NCBI RefSeq assembly: GCF_001956295.1
Contig: NZ_MRTD01000005.1
Span: forward strand, 310,001 to 374,000
Reading direction: 5' to 3'
DNA from: Paenibacillus sp. FSL A5-0031
GTDB lineage: Bacteria; Bacillota; Bacilli; Paenibacillales; Paenibacillaceae
DNA length: 64,000 nucleotides
This document shows positions 19,101 to 26,235 of the stretch, one piece after another. A program made the position numbers and the translations under genes. Each line of letters opens with the position of its first letter. The first letter of the stretch is position 1. The notes beneath the pieces were generated by a model. The model searched no databases and was not told the DNA's origin. It worked only from the letters and a program-made list of their open reading frames with translations.

Positions 19101-19898
19101 CGTACAAGTGCGGGTAATAAGATCGATGAGTTTACTGTCGTGAAAACAGCGGGAGTTGAGCCGACACCGACACCAACGCCAACGCCAACACCAACACCAA
19201 CACCAACACCGACGCCGACTTCAACATCAGCACCAATATCGACGCCAACATCAACACCAAAAGCAACGCCGGCGCCAACATCTACACCAACGATTACGAA
19301 ACCAGTCTTCAACGACAAGATCGATGTGGATGTAGTTAAAGCTATCGTGGAAAAAGAAAAATCTGCTCCCGCTTTAAAATTTACGGACGTCCCGGCATCT
19401 TCGTGGAGTGCTTTAGCAGTGGAGCGTGCTGCTAAGATGGGGATTGTAAAAGGCTATAGTGATGGTTCTTATCATCCGAATGAAAATGTAACTCGCGCCG
19501 AGTTCGCCACGATGCTTGCAAAAGCTTTTGGTTTAACGAATTCAGACGGTGCTTCCTTCTCTGACACCAAAGGGCATTGGGCCTCAGAAGCGATTGCAGC
19601 ATTACAGGCTAATGGGATAATTACAGGTTATAGTGATGGTTCTTTCCATCCTAATCAAAAAATTTCCCGTGCTGAAATCGTTGCAATGCTAGCTCGTTTG
19701 ACGAACTATGTTCCTAGTACAACCAATCCGTTCTCGGATGTAGTCGCGAACTGGGCTTCTGAACCAATTAATGCTTTTGCTAGTGCAGGTATCGTAAGCG
19801 GTAAAGGCAACGGATTGTTCAAACCAAATGAATCTGCTTCCCGTGCCGAGTCAGTTGCGATGATTATTCGCTTGTTGGATAAATTGCTTGAACAATAA
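16197..19898 (+). CDS. SLH-anchored, secreted multi-domain metallophosphatase (purple-acid-phosphatase-like)
   Basis: A 1,233-residue surface protein; ATG 16197 has AGAAGGA upstream. Domains in order: signal peptide (1-35); a carbohydrate-binding-like beta-sandwich (about 40-210); an Ig-like domain (about 215-315); a cohesin-like domain (about 320-440); a beta-sandwich that encloses an SH3b-like insert (about 440-600, insert 487-545); a purple-acid-phosphatase-type FN3 (about 600-705); and a calcineurin-type phosphatase with T-D-S-H (about 718), G-G-D-M-V-D, G-N-H-D-V and V-G-H-D-H-V-Y (about 897). A Thr-Pro-rich linker (about 988-1030) and three SLH repeats (about 1060-1230), with R-A-E-F/R-A-E-I/R-A-E-S motifs, follow. 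It is probably held on secondary cell-wall polymer and releases phosphate outside the cell; a phosphodiester or phospholipid substrate is possible. Confidence 0.9.
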   Translation: MRAKVLRKTIVIASIITLLGGGLHTGFGQKNHVFAVDEASPNIIVEDFEDGISDVKFNPKRMYEATLHLENNQKHVRNGQYSARIDYDMIGIVDNPSQIEVGYKTGNIPVSGYPTKVGMWVYGNNEGHLLTTKFRDKGGSSFQAEFYGENQMGVDWSGWKYIEADVPQGKPGPIVLELFFQLKQSNMSKKNKGSIWVDDITFIYKELDEDKEVPTIKPIAPAPNEVLNAPLDALKVELDDNGSGLDLNTLSVLLDGTNITDKVDYSENTKVLTYPGKYVDGGYHELVIEVKDKVGNPAGKTFAFTVNAGERLFMTANKEAISNEIYSVQVGIKDYLNADRADFALNYDKGILQVESITQATGVALTSDIDNEHGMVKVSLNNVAAAHNAVTVNFRVSSHAALERGEAYKTITMSNTNLTAGEVQTSSPLAAPIHYTIAFPYQLEMTGVGLGTPSTFTVLDHVGKPYEGADIVFIGLLKQSSVVTVNTVTSNVYEDDDTSSEVLMVAKAGERYYASAKAEDGLFEIIFADGQTTGYISESDVSSQLLNGSLGKTDAKGQLMTDLTTLALGTYQVQAVNGDKNSKVVNYEVVEQYGTDTPQYVQTYVAEDMSSELSAAWQTKPDQTITYLEYIEASEWGTGESPDIKHVKQHQAESELQVLSMKENGTKGEIRFHNALIEGLKADTAYKYRVGYEGNWSAWYEYSTVDQNKTTPTSFLFITDSHTNQSQGIQAYQELMTNALKQHPSTQFIMHGGDMVDVGGAFEEWQKFWQASAVYATKIPTALTLGNHDVKSEGKEVFTKGANFPTNGPESQLQYAYSYEVDDTHFVVLNSEGTEEQMIDQAAWLEEDLNKNDKKWTIVMFHRPAYHTENGRETLVEYTQTYFAPILEEKKVDLVLVGHDHVYARTYPMQDGKPNKDTNEGTVYLDGGASGWKFYDGTQYNYLKHIFDEDVPVYSAIEITEDGIHVEARTSAGNKIDEFTVVKTAGVEPTPTPTPTPTPTPTPTPTPTSTSAPISTPTSTPKATPAPTSTPTITKPVFNDKIDVDVVKAIVEKEKSAPALKFTDVPASSWSALAVERAAKMGIVKGYSDGSYHPNENVTRAEFATMLAKAFGLTNSDGASFSDTKGHWASEAIAALQANGIITGYSDGSFHPNQKISRAEIVAMLARLTNYVPSTTNPFSDVVANWASEPINAFASAGIVSGKGNGLFKPNESASRAESVAMIIRLLDKLLEQ
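19159..19290 (+). repeat. Thr-Pro-coding low-complexity repeat
   Basis: ACACCA/ACGCCA/ACACCG-type hexamers encode a tandem (Thr-Pro)n linker between the phosphatase and the SLH repeats. The run is perfect for its first third and degenerate after that. Such arrays change length readily. Confidence 0.85.
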
Positions 19899-19952
19899 GT
19901 AAAGTTAATGGAATTGTAGTGTTGCATAACCAAGGTTCGCCATCAGCATGTG

Positions 19953-19987
19953 AAACCCCGACCTTAAGAGGTCGGGGTTTTTGTTTG
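19953..19987 (+). terminator. Strong intrinsic terminator after the SLH protein
   Basis: A perfect 11-bp stem AAACCCCGACC/GGTCGGGGTTT (19953-19963 with 19970-19980), a 6-nt loop and a T-rich tail. Confidence 0.92.
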
Positions 19988-20052
19988 TAGGAATGGAATG
20001 TATCTTTAATTGCTCCACAATATAATCTTTTCATACCTCTTTATTCAGTACT

Positions 20053-21564
20053 TTAATGATTGTGTTGAACGTTTACTGAATGACTTTGTTTCGATCGATT
20101 TCCTATCCATAATATAACTAATGAGGTTATTGTAAAAAATACGGATAACCCCAGAAGTATGACGAAAAAGGATTGATCAAAAGCTAAGCGCCCAGCCGCT
20201 TTCAACGCTTCGGATGCCTGAACAGGCAACCCATCGGCAACCAACAGCGCTTCGTCCAGGCTGTCTTTTACATTGGCAGGAACCTGAAGTCCCTCGGGGA
20301 TATTCATAGCGAGCGTATACACTAGACCAGAAATGCTTCCGATGATTGCAATTCCGGACGCCCCTCCGACTTCATAGGCCACTTCCTCAATTGAAGCCGC
20401 CATCCCCGCTTTTTCAGGCGGTGCATAACTCATGATCGAGTGAGAAGCTGCCGTCATTCCTGCTCCTAAGCCTGCTCCGAGGAGTGCTAGTCCGATCATT
20501 TGTCCAGCAATGCCGGAATTAAATTGAAAGACATAAATCATCGTTCCCAAAGCGGCAATCAGAAGAGCGAGGCCTTTGATATATATCACATTATAGCGAT
20601 GCAATATCTTTCCGATCAGTGGACCTGCAATAAGAGCCGCCGCCGGTACGCTTAGCGTGATCAGACCCGCTTGCAGCGGACTCATTTCTACCACTAGTTG
20701 AAGTCGCTGAGTCACAATATACTGAACTCCGAGCTGTCCAAATAGACCGACTAAAGCTGTAATACATCCTGTCATAAAAGGAGATATTTTAAAGAGCGAC
20801 AGGTCGAGCATCGGGTTTGGGCTTTTGAGCTGACGACGAATAAAGATAATCATTGCCACGATCCCGATAACGGCGGCAATTGCAGCAAGCATGGGGGACC
20901 CTTCGCGCTTTGCAAATTCTTTAATAGAAAAAACAATCGCCACCATGGAAATCATAATCTGAATGGAGCCGGTAAGATCCCACTTCGTATTCTTATTGCC
21001 TTCATGCTTCGGAACATATACCAGCGTCAAAACAAACGCTAAGATCGCGATTGGAACGTTGATCAAAAAGGCGGCACCCCACCAAAAATGCTCCATAAGC
21101 AGTCCGCCTACAAGGGGACCAATTCCTGCCCCTCCAGAAGCAATGGAACCCCAAATGCCGATCGCAAGTCCGAGCTCAAGCGGGTCGGTAAATGTGACTC
21201 TAATGATGGATAATGTAGCAGGCATCATCATGGATGCCCCAACAGCAAGGAGTACCCGTCCTACGACCAACACAGTCGGAGTTGGAGCAAAAGCCGCTAG
21301 GAGAGAAGTTGCCGTAAATACGAGCAATCCAAGGGCGAATATTTTTTTATGGCCGTAACGATCTCCGAGTGCCCCCATCGCCGGGAGCAGACCTGCCATT
21401 ACAAGCGAATAACCGTTCAGAATCCATAATTTTTCCGATGCCGAAGCACCTAGGTCGTAAGTTAAGCTTGGCATAGCCGTATAAAGAATCGTCGCATCCA
21501 TTACAATGAGCAAAAGTGCGCTTGAAACGACAGCCAGAACAATCCAACGGTTGATACTGTTCAT
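20053..21564 (-). CDS. MFS drug exporter, DHA2 (EmrB/QacA) family
   Basis: A 503-residue protein with about 14 hydrophobic segments. The first helix ends in M-D-A-T-I-L-Y-T-A-M-P (the DHA motif D1). G-D-R-Y-G-H-K-K at about 67 is MFS motif A, and the G-P-L-V-G-G segment near 150 is motif C of drug/proton antiporters. It is a proton-driven exporter of cationic or lipophilic drugs, closest in type to QacA/SmvA/LfrA. Translation starts after GGGAAAAGC. It is divergent from a MerR regulator and reads from a MerR-type promoter, so it is probably induced by its own substrates. Confidence 0.9.
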   Translation of the reverse strand: MNSINRWIVLAVVSSALLLIVMDATILYTAMPSLTYDLGASASEKLWILNGYSLVMAGLLPAMGALGDRYGHKKIFALGLLVFTATSLLAAFAPTPTVLVVGRVLLAVGASMMMPATLSIIRVTFTDPLELGLAIGIWGSIASGGAGIGPLVGGLLMEHFWWGAAFLINVPIAILAFVLTLVYVPKHEGNKNTKWDLTGSIQIMISMVAIVFSIKEFAKREGSPMLAAIAAVIGIVAMIIFIRRQLKSPNPMLDLSLFKISPFMTGCITALVGLFGQLGVQYIVTQRLQLVVEMSPLQAGLITLSVPAAALIAGPLIGKILHRYNVIYIKGLALLIAALGTMIYVFQFNSGIAGQMIGLALLGAGLGAGMTAASHSIMSYAPPEKAGMAASIEEVAYEVGGASGIAIIGSISGLVYTLAMNIPEGLQVPANVKDSLDEALLVADGLPVQASEALKAAGRLAFDQSFFVILLGLSVFFTITSLVILWIGNRSKQSHSVNVQHNH

Positions 21565-21612
21565 CTTGCTTTTCCCTCCATGTCATACAAAGCTAGAAAC
21601 CTTCTGGACTTA

Positions 21613-21643
21613 ACTCTAAACTACAGGGTTACCCTATTGTCAA
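21613..21643 (-). promoter_or_regulatory. MerR-type promoter (19-bp spacer) with dyad operator
   Basis: On the minus strand, TTGACA (21643-21638) is separated by 19 bp from TAGAGT (21618-21613). The spacer holds the dyad AGGGT-A-ACCCT (21635-21625). Over-long spacers with a central dyad are the hallmark of MerR-activated promoters, where the regulator twists the DNA to realign the two boxes. Confidence 0.75.
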
Positions 21644-21722
21644 AGCCAATTTCATTAGGTAAAATTTAGCGATAATCCATTTATCGGTTTATAAGATTTT
21701 TAGACTCGGAGGAATATTCAAC

Positions 21723-22541
21723 ATGTCCGATATTAACGGTCGTTATCTCACGATCAGCAAACTGGCGAGCATAAGCGGGGTTACAAAGCATACCCTTCTT
21801 CACTATGACGAGATCGGGCTTTTGAAGCCTGAATTTATACATGTAAATGGATACCGCTATTATTCTCATCGCCAATCCTATATATTGGATATTATTAATG
21901 TGCTTAAGAAGGCTGGGAGTTCTCTTCACGAAATCAAAGGTTTTATCCAGAACAGGAACACTTCGAGTCTCATCGAGCTGTTTAATCAAAAGCATCGTGA
22001 ATTGGAATCAGAGCTGCTTCGAATCAAACGGATGCAGGATATTTTGCAAAATGCCATTCAAATGACGAAGACATCGATGGAGACGTTGCGGGACAATCCT
22101 TCTATAGAAGAATGTGAAATGGAGTATTTAATCGCGACGCCGCTCGAAAAAGGGGACGAAGAGGAATTTGCTGTTAAGTTAAGTGAACATCGCAATTATT
22201 GTGAAAAACATTTTATCAATCACGAATTTCCGATCTGGGCGCTTATAAGCAAAGAAAGTTATGAATCCAGCACCTTTTCTTGGAGCCATGTAGCAAATAG
22301 GATTAAAGCGCCGATTTTGGGAGACAGAATGCTTATCAAGCCCAAGGGCTTTTATGCGGTTATGGACCATAAAGGTTCTTACGAAAGCATTTCAGAGGCT
22401 TGCTCCATTATTGAAAAATACATTGAGCGAAAAGGAATGAAAGTATGCGGGAATGTGTACGTAATGGATTTGATCAACTACTTCTCAGAGATGGATTCGG
22501 ATAGCTATGTTGTTCGGGTCTCCGTTGAAGTTACTGATTAA
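21723..22541 (+). CDS. MerR family regulator with GyrI-like effector domain
   Basis: A 272-residue protein. The N-terminal helix-turn-helix Y-L-T-I-S-K-L-A-S-I-S-G-V-T-K-H-T-L-L-H-Y-D-E-I-G-L-L (split here; residues 7-33) is typical of MerR. A coiled coil (about 85-120) joins it to a BmrR/BltR-like C-terminal effector domain (about 125-270). In this class the C-terminal domain binds cationic drugs. Divergent placement with the DHA2 exporter and a 19-bp-spacer promoter make it the likely activator of that exporter. The ATG is preceded by CGGAGGA. Confidence 0.9.
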   Translation: MSDINGRYLTISKLASISGVTKHTLLHYDEIGLLKPEFIHVNGYRYYSHRQSYILDIINVLKKAGSSLHEIKGFIQNRNTSSLIELFNQKHRELESELLRIKRMQDILQNAIQMTKTSMETLRDNPSIEECEMEYLIATPLEKGDEEEFAVKLSEHRNYCEKHFINHEFPIWALISKESYESSTFSWSHVANRIKAPILGDRMLIKPKGFYAVMDHKGSYESISEACSIIEKYIERKGMKVCGNVYVMDLINYFSEMDSDSYVVRVSVEVTD

Positions 22542-22664
22542 TACATGCTTGCGAATTTTGCGCCTAATGACTTCTAATTGATATAAAGTAAAAAAAATAG
22601 GCAACAATCTTTGAAGGATAGTATTTGATCTTGTCGAACTGCTTAAAATAAGGAGGGCGGCTTA

Positions 22665-22871
22665 ATGCGGATCGATGATTTTATTGGACATGTAGTCGTT
22701 GTAGAGTTAGACTCAACAGTTACCTATGAGGGTGTTCTTCTTGATGTTAAAGATCCTGAATTCACAGATTACGTAAAAGTAATTAATGCACAAAGTACGG
22801 ATTGGTTGCCGAGGCAAGAAATTTATAAAATTGTTCCGGTTTATCCAAAACGCTTTATATCTGAGGAATGA
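22665..22871 (+). CDS. Small hypothetical protein (possible Sm-like/DUF2642-type fold)
   Basis: A 68-residue protein with a strong AAGGAGGG site. Alternating hydrophobic strands (H-V-V-V-V-E-L, Y-E-G-V-L-L-D-V, Y-V-K-V-I) and a final basic/aromatic strand suggest a small beta-barrel like YuzF/DUF2642 proteins. The family is not certain. It stands alone with its own terminator. No function can be assigned. Confidence 0.7.
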   Translation: MRIDDFIGHVVVVELDSTVTYEGVLLDVKDPEFTDYVKVINAQSTDWLPRQEIYKIVPVYPKRFISEE

Positions 22872-22890
22872 AATTAGAATGCAAATAATA

Positions 22891-22932
22891 AGCCATTTTA
22901 GCAATGTTAACGGGGCTAAGATGGCTTTTTTA
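22891..22932 (+). terminator. Intrinsic terminator after the 68-residue gene
   Basis: A 12-bp stem AGCCATTTTAGC/GCTAAGATGGCT (22891-22902 with 22915-22926; one G-U pair) and a T run. Confidence 0.88.
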
Positions 22933-22983
22933 TATCCAGATTCATTAAAGTTTGAATAGTCGTTCGATTCCATATTATTTGGA

Positions 22984-23340
22984 CTATCGTTCGTCAATGG
23001 CTTGAACAGCTAGTCTCAACGCTTTAAGTCTTCTTTCTAAGAGCGTTCTTTGTGGACTGCAAGGCTTCGACTTCATGTAACTGTTCTCAACGGAAGGGGT
23101 TAAACCCAAAAGAACATCGCGAGCTTCTACTAAATTTTCTTGTGTGTATAGATGAGGTTTTTGATTCCAGACATTCTCTAAAATAGCTAAGCCAATGCAA
23201 ACAGCATTAAGTCGTTTCTTTACTAAGGTAGTATTTGCGCCACTCTGAGTCATCTGGGATAAGGCGTTCTCGAGTTTATTGATTGTAGATTGCAAAGATT
23301 TTATTGATTCGAACTTATCAGCATCAGATACATTTTCCAT
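22984..23340 (-). CDS. Hypothetical helical protein with two similar halves
   Basis: A 118-residue protein. The chosen ATG at 23340 has AGGAAAGGA 8 nt upstream; the open frame extends 23 codons further without support. It is all-helical and charged. The segment T-L-V-K-K-R-L-N-A-V (about residue 45) recurs near the end as T-L-L-E-R-R-L-K-A-L, which suggests an ancient helical-hairpin duplication. The family is not recognised. It is monocistronic, convergent with the 68-residue gene. Confidence 0.65.
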   Translation of the reverse strand: MENVSDADKFESIKSLQSTINKLENALSQMTQSGANTTLVKKRLNAVCIGLAILENVWNQKPHLYTQENLVEARDVLLGLTPSVENSYMKSKPCSPQRTLLERRLKALRLAVQAIDER

Positions 23341-23622
23341 AGTTAACGTCCTTTCCTGATTCTGAATTGATATATTTGGTCCTGTCTCTAATAGCTCCTC
23401 TAGTAACATACTACAACATTAATGCAATTTCTAAAGTGTGTCTATCCTATCTCTTGATTGGAGGTATACAAGGGGAAAACGGAGAGCTACAACGGAATGA
23501 ACCAGGACAATTTCTTAACATTTGATAATTGCACAACTACATTCTTCTGGACGACTTCCGTTTTTTTGACTGAAACTGTAACTTTAGTTCGTCTGATTCG
23601 TGATTAGGGCAGGGGGGAGAAA

Positions 23623-24126
23623 ATGAAGGGAAACCATCTGGATGATATTTACCAGCTTTATGTGCAGGATGTCTATCGCTACTTGCGCTCCCTCTGCTAC
23701 GACCATCATACGGCAGAAGATTTAATGCAGGAGACCTTTTACCGGGCATATCTTTATTTGGAAAATTGTCATGACGAGAAGATCAAGCCATGGTTATTCC
23801 GGGTTGCCTATAATGCTTATGTGGATTACAAGCGCAAGGAGAGCCGCACAACACTGCAGACCCCTGATTATTTTCAGCGTCTCGCAGATCATCATACCCC
23901 GGAGGATGAGCTGTTGCGTCAGGAGCGTTGGCACGAAATCGGGCGGTCTCTATCCGGATTGCCGGAAAATCAGCAGCAGGCGATGCTGCTCGTTGATTTT
24001 AACCAGCTTACGTATCAGGAGGCTGCAGACATTATGGATATCCGATTATCACATGTGAAGATTTTGCTGTTTCGAGCACGACAAGCGGTACGGGGGCAGG
24101 ATAGAAAGGGGGAGGGATCAGAATGA
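23623..24126 (+). CDS. ECF RNA polymerase sigma factor, SigM-like
   Basis: A 167-residue sigma-70 family protein. Region 2 reads D-V-Y-R-Y-L-R-S-L then T-A-E-D-L-M-Q-E-T-F-Y-R-A-Y and K-P-W-L-F-R-V-A-Y-N-A (residues 14-68). Region 4 contains L-T-Y-Q-E-A-A-D-I-M and V-K-I-L-L-F-R-A-R-Q (125-158). The wording is very close to Bacillus SigM, which directs cell-envelope stress genes. GGGGGGAG lies 4-10 nt before the ATG. It overlaps the next gene by 4 nt; that product looks like the membrane anti-sigma factor, as in the sigM-yhdL pair. Confidence 0.88.
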   Translation: MKGNHLDDIYQLYVQDVYRYLRSLCYDHHTAEDLMQETFYRAYLYLENCHDEKIKPWLFRVAYNAYVDYKRKESRTTLQTPDYFQRLADHHTPEDELLRQERWHEIGRSLSGLPENQQQAMLLVDFNQLTYQEAADIMDIRLSHVKILLFRARQAVRGQDRKGEGSE

Positions 24127-25361
24127 GTGAGGATTTCAAAAGGAAGTTACAGGATTATGCTGATGGCAAGCTCACTAATGAAGAGCGTGAGGAAGTAGAG
24201 CGTGAAATGGAGAAGATGGAGGCTTATCAAGCTTATTTGGAGGAAGTTGTCACACAGTCAGATCAGGAGCTTTCCCGTGAGGGGGAGGATGGACAGACGA
24301 CGCGTAATCGCATACCTTCATTGAAAGAAGCCGTTATTATCCGACGTGGCAAATGGAAGGCGCGGGTGATGAATGTCTTTACGGTACTATCAGTCCTACT
24401 CGTGTTGACTGTGATTAGTATGATTATTACTGGCGTATTTTATGGGAGCGGCACGCCGGACCGGATGAAGGCTTACCGGGATGTTGTGGAGTCAGCAGTC
24501 GCAGTTTCCCACCCCAATCTGAAGGTCAATATGAATGGAACAGGCAATGCTTTTTTTACAATGGACTTTACAGGTAAGCTGAATAAGAGAGTTGGTGACG
24601 AAGAGATTGCTGTAGCAGATTTTTCGATGCGGTTTCTGTTGAATCTAGCCTCGGCTCCGCAGATTACTTGGCAGGGGAACATTATACTGGGCAATAGTAT
24701 TTTCTATCATCCCGATTATAAACTAACAAATCAAAGCGAACAGCAGGAGACTAACCGCCGGGAAGAGGAGCGCTTTAACCATAATGAGTGGGTAAAGCTC
24801 GAGAAGCTCCCAGAGGGAACTGTGGCAGAAGCTTATCTATCATTGGACCGGTTATTCTCGACAGATGAGCTATTAAAGCAATTCGAGCATAAGAACATGG
24901 AACCAGTCTGGTTCGCGGTGGATACCGGTCTTGATCCGAAGCAGGTGGATAGCGGTGGAGCCATTACAAATCCAGTGGGTTTTCCATATTTTCCGATCTG
25001 GCAATCAGATGATATGACGGTGGACTTTTACTCAGAAGAAAAGACGGGATGGTTCGGAAAAGTGGTGTCCAGTGGAGGATCTTATCCATCACTCGAATCC
25101 TATGGAGACGGGGAAAAGAGGAATGGCTACTTCAAGAAAACCTTATACATGCTACAGAAAAATAAAGGTATTTCAACCAAAGTAGCTCCTTTTCTAGAGT
25201 TAGATCACACAATCAATTATGTGGAAAAAAATGGTGTAAGGCTGTATGGAGCAGTTATTACCGGCCCGGTCAAAGAGCTGCTAAAGCTGCGTGAGGAGCC
25301 GTGGGTCAGAGATATAAGGGTTGGTGAAGTACAGCTATGGAACTGGCAATCGCGCGAGTAG
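24123..25361 (+). CDS. Membrane anti-sigma factor (YhdL-like)
   Basis: A 412-residue protein. The N-terminal 60 residues are short and acidic (K-L-Q-D-Y-A-D-G-K-L-T-N-E-E) and fit a cytoplasmic sigma-binding domain. One membrane helix follows (about 85-105: V-M-N-V-F-T-V-L-S-V-L-L-V). The rest is an outside sensor domain of about 300 residues. The ATGA overlap with the sigma gene couples their translation. It probably holds the sigma factor at the membrane until the cell wall is damaged. No YhdK-like third gene is present. Confidence 0.82.
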   Translation: MSEDFKRKLQDYADGKLTNEEREEVEREMEKMEAYQAYLEEVVTQSDQELSREGEDGQTTRNRIPSLKEAVIIRRGKWKARVMNVFTVLSVLLVLTVISMIITGVFYGSGTPDRMKAYRDVVESAVAVSHPNLKVNMNGTGNAFFTMDFTGKLNKRVGDEEIAVADFSMRFLLNLASAPQITWQGNIILGNSIFYHPDYKLTNQSEQQETNRREEERFNHNEWVKLEKLPEGTVAEAYLSLDRLFSTDELLKQFEHKNMEPVWFAVDTGLDPKQVDSGGAITNPVGFPYFPIWQSDDMTVDFYSEEKTGWFGKVVSSGGSYPSLESYGDGEKRNGYFKKTLYMLQKNKGISTKVAPFLELDHTINYVEKNGVRLYGAVITGPVKELLKLREEPWVRDIRVGEVQLWNWQSRE

Positions 25362-25398
25362 GGTAGGAGATGTTAAAAAAGCAAGAAGGAGAAGAACG

Positions 25399-25449
25399 AT
25401 GACCATCATCCAGTATCGTGAAGAGGTTCACTACGGGTTTATTCACTAA
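25399..25449 (+). other. 16-codon open frame, probably a gene remnant
   Basis: ATG 25399 has AGAAGGAG 6 nt upstream and opens M-T-I-I-Q-Y-R-E-E-V before stopping at 25449. It may be the preserved start of a lost gene or a short peptide gene. The region up to 26,000 looks decayed. Confidence 0.3.
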
Positions 25450-25492
25450 CATATGGGTGATATGAAGCCATAGGAATCTAACAAAAAGATTG

Positions 25493-25532
25493 AAGGCTCT
25501 GCCGGGAATAATACCTGTGGCAGAGCCTTTAT
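25493..25532 (+). terminator. Intrinsic terminator of the sigma/anti-sigma operon
   Basis: A perfect 11-bp stem AAGGCTCTGCC/GGCAGAGCCTT (25493-25503 with 25519-25529), followed by a short T stretch. Confidence 0.8.
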
Positions 25533-25551
25533 GTATTATAAGCTTAGTTGA

Positions 25552-25707
25552 CAGCTGTTAACGTTGTCTCATTGGCATAAAGAAGAGCGGCAAGCATTGG
25601 ATGAAGCTGGGCAAATCAAGACCGAAATCCTTTGGATAAACGAGGTGGCCGCTGGTTCAGCGGACGGGCAAATGAGGCTGTTCGGACTAACATTCGCTGA
25701 ATATTGA
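25552..25707 (+). pseudogene. Gene remnant, C-terminal fragment
   Basis: Fifty-one open codons with no plausible start lead to a natural-looking C-terminus (S-H-W-H-K-E-E-R-Q-A-L-D ... G-Q-M-R-L-F-G-L-T-F-A-E-Y). Amino-acid composition looks protein-like. The family is not recognised. A stop codon lies directly upstream in frame, so the beginning has been lost. Confidence 0.4.
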
Positions 25708-25708
25708 A

Positions 25709-25780
25709 TCAATTCTTCTTCTTTTTGAAAAAACCAAATAACACTGCAAAAATAATGACAACAATTAAGAAACCACTCAA
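25709..25780 (-). CDS. 23-residue membrane micropeptide with lysine tail
   Basis: TTG 25780 is 6 nt after AAGGGGTG on the minus strand. It encodes a hydrophobic helix (F-L-I-V-V-I-I-F-A-V-L-F-G-F-F) followed by four lysines and Asn. The size and layout fit small membrane peptides such as sporulation micropeptides or type I toxins. No antisense RNA promoter was identified, so neither role is shown. A GTG at 25789 is a less well-spaced alternative start. Confidence 0.45.
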   Translation of the reverse strand: MSGFLIVVIIFAVLFGFFKKKKN

Positions 25781-25835
25781 TGATAACACCCCTTTTTTGG
25801 AATTATAGCACGATCTGCACGATTGATAGAAGTGA

Positions 25836-25970
25836 ATAAAAGCCAAGATTGGATATTGGATGACTTGGGAGGAAGGGCTGCTTAATGGGAGGGCTGAGAA
25901 TATTGCACTGTCCGGCAGCAAGTGGAGCATGGCTGAGAGGATGTTCAAGGTGATTCGGGATTACCCATAA
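25836..25970 (+). pseudogene. Gene remnant, second C-terminal fragment
   Basis: Forty-four open codons end in M-A-E-R-M-F-K-V-I-R-D-Y-P. An internal ATG at 25860 has GATATTGG rather than a ribosome binding site upstream. It looks like the tail of a lost gene; the family is unknown. Together with the fragment at 25552 it marks 25,380-26,000 as a degraded stretch. Confidence 0.35.
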
Positions 25971-26019
25971 CAACAATCACTCATGGTGTAACAACCTATT
26001 GCCTCTCCTCAACCAGCAA

Positions 26020-26054
26020 AAAAAGAAACCTCACGTTTTTAAAAAACGTGAGGT
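26020..26054 (-). terminator. Intrinsic terminator of the GH5-TetR operon
   Basis: On the minus strand, an ACCTCACG.../CGTGAGGT stem (26054-26028) is followed by TTCTTTTTTT. The T run exists only on the minus strand, so it serves the leftward tetR transcript. Confidence 0.85.
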
Positions 26055-26235
26055 CCTCTACAATATGGAGAGGATTGCGGCAAAGGGCTGCAAGCCTCAA
26101 GTTTATATTTCAAAAGGGCTCACGAATGTAACTTAATATTTGAAAATGAAGAGAAGATGATAGGGATATTGCGTCTCGATTACAAATGATAGAGATACCG
26201 TCAACAATCTTAGTCTTCTCTTAACAAAGCGAAAC

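Noticed and set aside
19088..19318. Open frame on the minus strand across the Thr-Pro repeat
   Set aside because: It is the complement of the repeat (Val-Gly repeats) and has no start signals.
23571..23593. TGAAAC ... CGTC upstream of the sigma gene as a self-recognised ECF promoter
   Set aside because: The two boxes have the right letters, but the spacer is 13 nt, three to four short of ECF promoters.
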